A stretch of DNA of 5,224 nt. It comes from JAKBCQ01 sp021807585. Lineage in GTDB: Bacteria; Planctomycetota; Planctomycetia; Isosphaerales; Isosphaeraceae. The DNA lies in assembly GCA_027325115.1 (NCBI GenBank), contig DAHWFG010000220.1:1-5224 (forward strand), given 5' to 3'. Both the position numbers and the translations under genes were made by a program. The notes beneath the pieces were generated by a model. The model saw only the letters and a list, made by a program, of their open reading frames with translations, was not told where the DNA came from and made no database searches. Within the stretch, counting starts at the first letter, position 1; the number at the start of each line of letters is the position of its first letter. Of the stretch, positions 1 to 4,603 are shown in pieces.

Positions 1-230
1 CCCACGAGATCGCCTTCACCCCCACCTCGCTCGCCGAGCTGTTCTTCTGCCACGGACTCAAACTCGTCGAACTGCGCGACCCCTGGCCCGCCCCCGTCAC
101 ACCGCTTCGCAAGGCTTACCGCGCGTTCGCGAACACGACCCGCAAACTCGAGGCGCTTCGCCAAAAGGCGCTCGGCTTCGACCCGCCCAAATACTGGTCG
201 TCGGTCGTCTGGGCCGTCGCCGAAAAGTGA
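1..230 (+). CDS. Probable class I SAM-dependent methyltransferase, C-terminal fragment
   Basis: The first full codon is at base 3 and the frame ends at TGA 228-230, leaving 75 residues. The 5' part, including any SAM-binding motif, lies outside the window. The fragment opens with H-E-I-A-F-T-P-T-S-L-A-E-L-F-F-C-H-G-L. This resembles the segment after the last core strand in Methyltransf_11/23-type enzymes, where a His precedes F-T-P-x-S-L and a helix ending in a Gly-Leu/Phe. A basic helical stretch follows (roughly residues 36-57), and the end W-A-V-A-E-K fits the final beta strand of this fold. Such enzymes often sit in glycan or polyketide clusters, but nothing here identifies the substrate. 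GC content is high (about 68% in bases 61-120), in sharp contrast with the cassette that follows. The assignment rests on recalled family wording, not on a catalytic motif, so another C-terminal domain is possible. Confidence 0.55.
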   Translation, partial: HEIAFTPTSLAELFFCHGLKLVELRDPWPAPVTPLRKAYRAFANTTRKLEALRQKALGFDPPKYWSSVVWAVAEK

Positions 231-362
231 TGATCACCTTCGAAAAGCCCAACCTTGAATACGAATTAAAAGTCGAGTCTATTGGACTTGACGCCTTGTC
301 GATCTCGTCATTTGATACGGTTCTCGTCCCTCAACGAAAAACATCGACTTGGAGGAGTTGTT
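231..362 (+). promoter_or_regulatory. Upstream region of the membrane cassette with a candidate sigma-70-type promoter
   Basis: This 132-bp gap follows the methyltransferase stop and is where base composition drops. A candidate promoter is TTGACG at 288-293 (5 of 6 matches to the -35 consensus), a 17-base spacer, and TTTGAT at 311-316 (4 of 6 matches to the -10 consensus). It would place the transcript start near 323, about 40 bases before ATG 363. Sigma-70 consensus promoters are not well documented in planctomycetes, so this is suggestive only. A 49-codon frame (230-379) overlaps the methyltransferase stop, but I do not regard it as a gene. Confidence 0.35.
351..357 (+). promoter_or_regulatory. 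Strong Shine-Dalgarno sequence deciding the ATG 363 start
   Basis: GGAGGAG lies 5 bases before ATG 363 and is the best ribosome binding site in the window. It fixes ATG 363 as the start of the first cassette gene rather than the upstream in-frame TTG at 282, which has no comparable site. Confidence 0.8.
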
Positions 363-470
363 ATGACATCCAAGAGTGACGGAGATAATCCTCATTCGAC
401 CAAAAAAAAGCCGTCGCAAAATCCAGAAGGCGCTCGACTGAAGAGGATCGAGAACATGCCTTTCAGATGA
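363..470 (+). CDS. Short reading frame, probable 5' part of the frameshifted membrane protein gene
   Basis: In the zero frame this gives a 35-residue, very polar and basic peptide (M-T-S-K-S-D-G-D-N-P at the start, K-K-K at 14-16, M-P-F-R at the end). It has no hydrophobic segment and I recognise no family. Its start is secure: GGAGGAG sits 5 bases upstream of ATG 363. The stop TGA 468-470 overlaps ATG 467 of the next frame as ATGA. An A8 run (402-409) lies inside it. After that run the -1 frame has no stop up to 820 and no start codon before 467, and it encodes a charged stretch with E-E-D-R-E-H-A-F-Q leading straight into the next protein. I therefore infer that most or all of this frame is the real N-terminus of the 467-820 product, joined by a -1 shift to give about 152 residues. 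The alternative is a genuine 35-residue leader peptide coupling translation to the next gene. Confidence 0.6.
   Translation: MTSKSDGDNPHSTKKKPSQNPEGARLKRIENMPFR
404..410 (+). other. Candidate -1 frameshift slippery heptamer (A AAA AAG)
   Basis: Relative to the frame from ATG 363, bases 404-410 read A AAA AAG with AAA and AAG as zero-frame codons. This is the heptamer known from the E. coli dnaX programmed frameshift, here within a run of eight A. A slip back by one base continues at 410 as A-V-A-K-S-R-R-R-S-T-E-E-D and stays open to 820. Stimulators look weak. A possible 5-bp hairpin (433-437 with 448-452) is about 22 bases downstream, farther than usual, and GGAG at 381-384 is about 20 bases upstream. 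Transcriptional slippage in the A tract, or a one-base indel, would have the same effect. Confidence 0.45.
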
Positions 471-820
471 AGCTTTATTTTGCTTCACGCATCTTTGACA
501 TGATTATTCTTATTGTCAAATTCGCCGGTTTTTGCGGAATCGGCTATATTTTTATCGTATTACCGTTGAAATTAACCGCCGGCAAAGAAACGTTCGTTCA
601 AATTGCATACCAGGCGGTACTCGACCTAAAATTAAGCATGATCGTTCCTTGGGCCGCGGCGGCGCTATTCGCCGGCGCCTGGACTCGGGAGCGTTCACTG
701 CGAAAAAAGACCGTGAAACGAATGAATCGGTTGAATAAGGATCAGGAAAGTCAAAACGATATGTCTCAAGCCTCAGTAACGGCCAAACGCGAATTCGAAA
801 AGACCGAGGAAAAATCATGA
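467..820 (+). CDS. Two-helix membrane protein of unknown function
   Basis: 117 residues counted from ATG 467, or about 152 if joined to the frame from ATG 363. Hydrophobic segments lie at about residues 12-35 (I-I-L-I-V-K-F-A-G-F) and 55-73 (L-S-M-I-V-P-W-A-A-A-A-L-F-A-G-A-W). They are followed by a strongly basic juxtamembrane helix (R-E-R-S-L-R-K-K-T-V-K-R at 74-85) and a charged, probably disordered tail. The basic helix suggests that both termini are cytoplasmic, with a short external loop at 36-54. The pattern of a second helix, then an L-R-K/R-x-T-V-x-R-x-x-R-L repeat-like helix, recalls a widespread family of uncharacterised proteins, in which an acidic E-D-x-E-H/F segment precedes the first residues. 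That segment is found here only in the upstream -1 frame. No Shine-Dalgarno is close to ATG 467, so translation depends on coupling or frameshifting. The 3' end overlaps the next gene as ATGA (817-820). Base composition is AT-rich (about 40% GC in 541-600). Confidence 0.75.
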   Translation: MKLYFASRIFDMIILIVKFAGFCGIGYIFIVLPLKLTAGKETFVQIAYQAVLDLKLSMIVPWAAAALFAGAWTRERSLRKKTVKRMNRLNKDQESQNDMSQASVTAKREFEKTEEKS

Positions 821-1362
821 ACCGCGCGGATCAAATTGAAATCGTTCAAGTTTTTCTGGGGCTATGCCTATTGTGGGCGGCCTACCGAGCTTATCGTTCG
901 ACGGCGACCGATCGTCTCATCGAGGATCTCAACTCATTTCGCGATGAGCTTATCGAATACCTCAAGTGCAACAATCTCGATACACAAACGCGATTTTCGA
1001 GAGAACTCATCCAGACAATGGATCGGATCGTCTCCAATATCGGCGAATTGCACAAGCTTTCCGTCATCTCACTCGTTTTCCTCAGAAGGGAAGCTGCTGT
1101 GAAGGTGTCCATGATCGAATCGATATCGGACCCGTCGACTCGAGAATTCGTTCGGAATCTCAATCGTCGAATCAACGCTCGAATCGCCGATTTCCTTTTC
1201 TTTGAAGGTCCGAAAGCGCTCGTTTTTTTACCGATTCGTTTCATCCAATCGATCATTTTCCGGCCCGGATCGAAGCGACTTATCGACTTCGATCGAATCG
1301 TCAAGCGCGATGAATTCTTCGGTTCCAAATCACATACTAAAATTTTGATCTCAAAACATTGA
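817..1362 (+). CDS. Membrane-anchored protein of unknown function, 181 residues
   Basis: ATG 817 overlaps the preceding stop as ATGA, and GAGGA (806-810) lies 6 bases upstream, so both coupling and direct initiation are supported. One N-terminal hydrophobic helix (about residues 9-26, V-Q-V-F-L-G-L-C-L-L-W-A-A-Y) is followed by R-A-Y-R, suggesting an anchor with a cytoplasmic body. The body is helical and charged. It contains F-R-D-E-L-I-E-Y-L at 41-49, which resembles the F-R-D-E-L-F/I-x-x-x element I associate with a family of uncharacterised proteins, and a region rich in aromatics and hydrophobics (F-L-F-F-E-G-P-K-A-L-V-F-L-P-I-R-F at 126-142) that could be a membrane-associated helix. 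No catalytic motif was found. It follows the two-helix protein directly and shares its AT-rich composition (about 43% GC in 961-1020), so the two probably act together at the inner membrane. A defence or stress role cannot be argued from the sequence. Confidence 0.75.
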   Translation: MNRADQIEIVQVFLGLCLLWAAYRAYRSTATDRLIEDLNSFRDELIEYLKCNNLDTQTRFSRELIQTMDRIVSNIGELHKLSVISLVFLRREAAVKVSMIESISDPSTREFVRNLNRRINARIADFLFFEGPKALVFLPIRFIQSIIFRPGSKRLIDFDRIVKRDEFFGSKSHTKILISKH

Positions 1363-1588
1363 TAATTTATCATGAATAGTTATCTATGATTCAGTCGCCG
1401 TCTCCATATTGAGAGTCGTCGGTCGATCGAAGAGATCGTCAAAAAAGCTTTGGCTCTCGATTGATCTTGGATGTTATCTGCTAAGATATCCCCGCGCCGC
1501 GCTTCGACGGTTCGGCGAGAACGCCTCGCGAATCGCTTTCGACGTGTTTTGAGCGTCCCTTTTCTCCAACAACGCCCGCGGAATCGCC
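1363..1588. promoter_or_regulatory. Intergenic region between the membrane cassette and the dehydrogenase gene
   Basis: This 226-bp stretch holds no credible gene. A short dyad T-G-A-T-A / T-A-T-C-A (1360-1372) begins at the cassette stop codon but lacks the GC stem and T run of an intrinsic terminator. A weak promoter-like pair is TTGATC (1461-1466) and TAAGAT (1482-1487), with a short 15-base spacer. The -10-like hexamer overlaps a small inverted repeat, T-A-T-C-T / A-G-A-T-A (1475-1488). GC content rises again from about 1491, where the neighbourhood resembles the dehydrogenase gene. Confidence 0.3.
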
Positions 1589-2596
1589 ATGAAAATCATC
1601 GTCCATCCCGCGGTTGAACCCGAACGCCTCAAGGCTCTCGCCGCGGCCGCGCCGCGGGCCGATTGGATCAACGCCTCCGATCGACGAACCGCGCTCGCCG
1701 AAATCGCCGACGCCGACGCGTTGATCGGCAAAATCGACCTCGAACTCCTCTCCGCCTCAAACCAACTTCGCTGGGTGCAAGCGTTTACGGCGAGCCTTGA
1801 ACATTACATGTTCCCCGAGCTGATCGCGCATCGGTGCGTTCTCACGAACACGCGAGGGCTCTTCGGCGATGTCATCGCCGATCAGGTGATAGGCTACGTG
1901 ATCTGCTTTGCAAGAAATCTTCATACGTATATCCGCCGACAGATCGACCGGCGTTACGAGCCCGTGGGAGGCGAGACCGAGCGCGTGAACAACGCGTCGG
2001 GTCCGGGAACGATCAACGGCATGGATCGCTCGGTCATTCACCTGGCGAACGCCTCGATGGGGATCGTCGGCTTCGGCGGAATCGGCGGCGAAATCGCCCG
2101 ACGGGCGCTCGCGTTCGGCATGACCGTCCGCGCCGTCGATCGCTTCCCCGACCGCGCCGCTCACGTTCCCGGAATCGAATTCCTCGCGGGGCTCGATCGT
2201 CTAACCGATCTCATTTCCTCAAGTGATTTCGTCGTGATCGCCGCTCCCCATACGCCCGAAACCGTACGCTTGTTTCAGCGTACATTACTGGAACAATTTA
2301 AACCGACGGGTTATCTGATCAACATCGGTCGAGGTGCGATCGTCGTGCTCGACGACCTCGTTTCCGCCCTCCAAGAGGGAAATCTCGCGGGCGCGGCGCT
2401 CGACGTTTACGAGATCGAGCCCCTACCCCGCGATCATCCCCTTTGGGACATGCCGAACGTGATCCTCACTCCCCATACCGCGGGCTATTCTCCCGCGATC
2501 GCGGCGCGACACCTCGCCGTGCTTGTTGAAAACGTCGGTCGGTTCGCGCGCGGCGAAGCCTTGATCAACATCGTGAACAAGTCTTTGTGGTGCTAG
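1589..2596 (+). CDS. D-2-hydroxyacid dehydrogenase, NAD(P)-dependent
   Basis: 335 residues, the usual length for this family, which reversibly oxidises D-2-hydroxy acids to 2-oxo acids in the cytoplasm. The Rossmann dinucleotide motif G-F-G-G-I-G is at 161-166, and Asp184 ends strand beta 2 (A-V-D-R), favouring NAD over NADP. The catalytic triad of the family is present: Arg248 in N-I-G-R-G, Glu277 in Y-E-I-E-P-L-P, and His296 in T-P-H-T-A-G. The N-terminal catalytic half carries R-G-L-F-G-D-V-I-A-D-Q-V at 89-100, typical of the glyoxylate/hydroxypyruvate reductase-like branch. A linker of about 30 residues (124-153) before the NAD domain looks like an insert seen in planctomycete homologues. 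The substrate cannot be read from the sequence; candidates are glyoxylate, hydroxypyruvate or a sugar-derived 2-oxo acid. ATG 1589 has only a weak G-G-A-A upstream. The hydrolase gene follows 37 bp after the TAG stop, so co-transcription is possible. Confidence 0.93.
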   Translation: MKIIVHPAVEPERLKALAAAAPRADWINASDRRTALAEIADADALIGKIDLELLSASNQLRWVQAFTASLEHYMFPELIAHRCVLTNTRGLFGDVIADQVIGYVICFARNLHTYIRRQIDRRYEPVGGETERVNNASGPGTINGMDRSVIHLANASMGIVGFGGIGGEIARRALAFGMTVRAVDRFPDRAAHVPGIEFLAGLDRLTDLISSSDFVVIAAPHTPETVRLFQRTLLEQFKPTGYLINIGRGAIVVLDDLVSALQEGNLAGAALDVYEIEPLPRDHPLWDMPNVILTPHTAGYSPAIAARHLAVLVENVGRFARGEALINIVNKSLWC

Positions 2597-2620
2597 ACGG
2601 TCTTTATCGTTTCGATTCCA

Positions 2621-2626
2621 AAAGGA
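2621..2626 (+). promoter_or_regulatory. Ribosome binding site of the hydrolase gene
   Basis: AAAGGA ends 7 bases before ATG 2634 and supports that start over the in-frame ATG at 2646. With only 37 bp after the dehydrogenase stop, the hydrolase has its own ribosome entry site but little room for a separate promoter. Confidence 0.6.
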
Positions 2627-2633
2627 TTTTCAT

Positions 2634-3704
2634 ATGATAGCCAAGATGTTTCGATCGACTGTTTGTCTTTTGATACTTTCGACTTCGGCGTGCGTTCGAG
2701 AGGCGCCCGCGGATCAACCTCCGACGATTGCCGTGAAGGCGCAGAACGACGTCGTTTACGCCAAAATCGGCGACGAGGAGCTTAAGCTCGATATCGCCGC
2801 TCCCGAAAAAGGCGAGGGTCCGTTTCCGGCGATTCTCGTCATTCATGGAGGCGCGTGGCGCGGAGGCTCGAAGGACGGCAATCGTGATATGCTCGTTCAG
2901 TTCGCCAAGCGAGGTTATGTGGCGATCTCTCCAGAATATCGCTTTTGTCCCAAAGAAACGTTCCCGGCGCAGGTTCACGACGTCAAGGCGTCGGTCCGCT
3001 GGCTTCGATCGCACGCTCGCGAGCGGAAAGTCGATTCCGATCACATCGGCGCCATGGGTTTTTCCGCGGGGGGGCATTTATCGCTGATGTTGGGTTTGAC
3101 GGGTCCCGAAGACGGCCTTGAAGGAGACGTCAAGCCGGGCGATCCGAGTTCGCGCGTCCAGGCGGTCGTCAACTTTTTCGGACCGTCCGATCTTGCCGCC
3201 ACGGATATCCCGGAAATTTCACGCCCGCTCATCAAGGATTTCCTCGGCGGAACGCCCCAAGAAAAACCCGATGCCGCGGCCAAGGCGTCGCCGCTTACAT
3301 TTGTCTCCAAAGGCGACGCTCCTGTTTTGACGTTCCAGGGAACGAAAGATCCGCTCGTTCCCTTCACCCAGGCGATCAAACTCGCCGAGGCCCAAACCCG
3401 CGAAGGGGTTCCAGGACGTGTCGAACTTCTCCTCGGCGCGGGGCACGGCTGGGGGGGTGAAGATATGACGCATACGATGCTCGAAGCCGCGAGATTCTTT
3501 GATACTTATCTCAAACCCTCAACACAAACGACTTTTCGTTTATCACCACGAGCGTCACTTGTAAAGCGGCGTGATCGAGACGACCGAGGCGTCGGCGCCG
3601 AGGTTCCCGTTGGCGATCTTAAGATCGACCGTTCCCACTCGACCGTCGCCGTTGAGATCCATCGACGCGTGATACCTGGGGCTTCCCACATTGGCGCCCA
3701 ATGA
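2634..3704 (+). CDS. Exported alpha/beta hydrolase (acetylxylan esterase/BD-FAE-like) with an abnormal C-terminal extension
   Basis: 356 residues. The N-terminus is a signal peptide (basic M-I-A-K-M-F-R, hydrophobic core 9-17). It ends S-T-S-A-C, so Cys20 could be lipidated, although Thr at -3 is a poor lipobox residue. The mature part is an alpha/beta hydrolase. The oxyanion motif H-G-G-A-W is at 71-75, the nucleophile elbow G-F-S-A-G-G-H at 142-148 (Ser144), and the probable acid Asp239 lies in G-T-K-D-P-L-V-P. His271 lies in G-A-G-H-G-W-G-G. This arrangement is typical of esterases of the dienelactone-hydrolase/BD-FAE type, which remove acyl groups from polysaccharides or small esters outside the cytoplasm. 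The fold should end near residue 294 (F-F-D-T-Y-L-K, base 3515). The remaining 62 residues are basic, lack domain character, and from base 3555 are simply the antisense of the convergent dockerin gene. A lost stop codon or nearby frameshift is the likely cause. The substrate is unknown. Confidence 0.9.
   Translation: MIAKMFRSTVCLLILSTSACVREAPADQPPTIAVKAQNDVVYAKIGDEELKLDIAAPEKGEGPFPAILVIHGGAWRGGSKDGNRDMLVQFAKRGYVAISPEYRFCPKETFPAQVHDVKASVRWLRSHARERKVDSDHIGAMGFSAGGHLSLMLGLTGPEDGLEGDVKPGDPSSRVQAVVNFFGPSDLAATDIPEISRPLIKDFLGGTPQEKPDAAAKASPLTFVSKGDAPVLTFQGTKDPLVPFTQAIKLAEAQTREGVPGRVELLLGAGHGWGGEDMTHTMLEAARFFDTYLKPSTQTTFRLSPRASLVKRRDRDDRGVGAEVPVGDLKIDRSHSTVAVEIHRRVIPGASHIGAQ
3526..3541. terminator. 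Small hairpin in the convergent gap (weak bidirectional terminator candidate)
   Basis: A 6-bp dyad (A-A-A-C-G-A, loop C-T-T-T, T-C-G-T-T-T) lies between the expected end of the hydrolase fold and the stop of the opposing gene. It is AT-rich with no long T run, so it would be a weak terminator at best. Its position between two convergent genes is the main argument for it. Confidence 0.2.
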
Positions 3705-4277
3705 CGCGCGAATCAGACCCAGGTCGACGCGATCGACGACTCCCGTGCCGCGCACGTCGCCCGGCATGGTGATGTTGAGATTGAACGCTCCGCGCGTTCC
3801 GCCGAGCGCGTCGACCTTCACCGCGAAAATCGAGGGACCGACAAGCGGAATCTCCAACCGCGTGAGAAACGGACCGTGTCGCGTCTCGATTTTATAGGGC
3901 TGAGGACCGCCGACGCGAATCAAACCGACGACCTTGGGGGCGACCGTCGAACCCGCCGCGGCGGTCGCTTCGAGGCTCAAAGTCATCGGCATCGCGTTAT
4001 TTGAAACGTACGTTCCGGGATTGAGCTCAAAACGCACGATCGCCGCCGACCGAGGTCCCGCGATATCGCCTGGAATGACCGCCAACGGTTCAATCCCAAC
4101 CGCTCCGCTTGGAACCTCACGCTTTTCAAGCCCCTCGAAGCTTGCTCCGGGTCGATACGCGTTCTTCCGCGGTCGCTCGGGGCGCTTCGACGAGGCTTTG
4201 TTCGATCGCCATAACATCTTGATGATATTCGACATCCGCGAAGCGAACGCGGCGAAGGGGCGCCAATCCATCGGCAT
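3555..4277 (-). CDS. Dockerin-type calcium-binding repeat protein with planctomycete N-terminal motif
   Basis: 240 residues from ATG 4277-4275. This start is chosen because G-G-G-A-G-G (4291-4286, minus strand) lies 8 bases upstream; longer versions would need a TTG start at 4331. The N-terminus is basic and Trp/Arg-rich and leads to F-E-G-L-E-K-R-E-V-P-S-G (47-58). That matches the LE-x-R-x-V/L-P/S element near the N-terminus of many planctomycete surface proteins that lack a classical signal peptide. A beta-rich middle region (about 60-170) contains no recognised domain and could be a small cadherin/Ig-like fold. The C-terminus is a dockerin-like pair. The second loop D-L-N-G-D-G-R-V-G-T-V-D-L (207-219) is intact, whereas the first (G-D-V-R-G-T-G-V-V-D-R-V-D-L, 173-186) has Arg and Thr where the calcium-binding Asn and Asp are expected. 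The product is probably exported or cell-surface attached; its partner is unknown. The gene converges on and overlaps the hydrolase frame. Confidence 0.85.
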   Translation of the reverse strand: MPMDWRPFAAFASRMSNIIKMLWRSNKASSKRPERPRKNAYRPGASFEGLEKREVPSGAVGIEPLAVIPGDIAGPRSAAIVRFELNPGTYVSNNAMPMTLSLEATAAAGSTVAPKVVGLIRVGGPQPYKIETRHGPFLTRLEIPLVGPSIFAVKVDALGGTRGAFNLNITMPGDVRGTGVVDRVDLGLIRASLGANVGSPRYHASMDLNGDGRVGTVDLKIANGNLGADASVVSITPLYK

Positions 4278-4603
4278 CAGCCAAGCCTCCCAAGATCGAT
4301 CGTTCGTTCGCGCGAATCGTCCGCGCAACAACGCCTACCTGAGAGTTATCGGCCCGCGCAATCGCTATCTTGAGAAAAATCGGCAAAGTTCCCCCAAACC
4401 TCCAATGATTTCTCAGAATCAAGTCGCTCCGCGCCTTACTTCGATGAAGTTAAGTTCGGCTGGATCATCCGATGCCGGATAACTTGCCACACGGTGGATT
4501 GCGAGATTTCGGCTCGATTCGATGAATGGGAAACACCGCGTGAAGGCATCATCTTGGTAGAGTCGAAGGTTAGGAGACGAAATCGAACCGGGGAAACATC
4601 GAG
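4278..4603. promoter_or_regulatory. Divergent regulatory region between dockerin-protein and ECF sigma genes
   Basis: This 326-bp stretch holds no convincing gene; the short open frames in it lack ribosome sites and family character. It should contain promoters for both flanking genes, but no good -35/-10 pair was found on either strand. The visible structure is a set of three TTC-N3-GAA dyads: 4410-4418 (T-C-A centre), 4440-4448 and 4518-4526 (both with a G-A-T centre). The second extends to 5-bp arms (4438-4450) and the third to 4-bp arms (4517-4527). A further small dyad pairs A-T-C-C-G (4467-4471) with C-G-G-A-T (4476-4480). The minus-strand ribosome site for the dockerin gene lies at 4286-4291. 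Confidence 0.5.

Noticed and set aside
282..362. A longer version of the first cassette frame starting at TTG 282.
   Set aside because: ATG 363 has GGAGGAG at ideal spacing. The upstream extension has no such site, and the candidate promoter lies inside it.
230..379. A 49-codon frame starting at ATG 230, overlapping the methyltransferase stop by one base.
   Set aside because: It has no good ribosome site, no hydrophobic or family-like pattern, and it runs over the strong Shine-Dalgarno and start of the next gene.
1360..1372. An AT-only dyad at the end of the membrane cassette, considered as a terminator.
   Set aside because: It has a 5-bp stem with a single GC pair and no T run, too weak to call an intrinsic terminator.
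891..1373. A 160-codon minus-strand frame opposite the 181-residue membrane protein.
   Set aside because: Its composition is Arg/Ser-rich as expected from antisense reading. The plus-strand gene has an ATGA overlap, a ribosome site and a membrane helix.
1757..2164. A 135-codon minus-strand frame opposite the dehydrogenase.
   Set aside because: It is the mirror image of a gene with all catalytic residues intact, and has no independent start signal or domain pattern.
4278..4331. An 18-residue N-terminal extension of the dockerin protein from TTG 4331.
   Set aside because: ATG 4277 has G-G-G-A-G-G 8 bases upstream, while the TTG has no ribosome site.
3934..4482. A 182-codon plus-strand frame opposite the dockerin gene and the divergent region.
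   Set aside because: Over most of its coding part it is the antisense of a gene with clear domain motifs. It is Arg/Ser/Pro-rich without family character and has no ribosome site.
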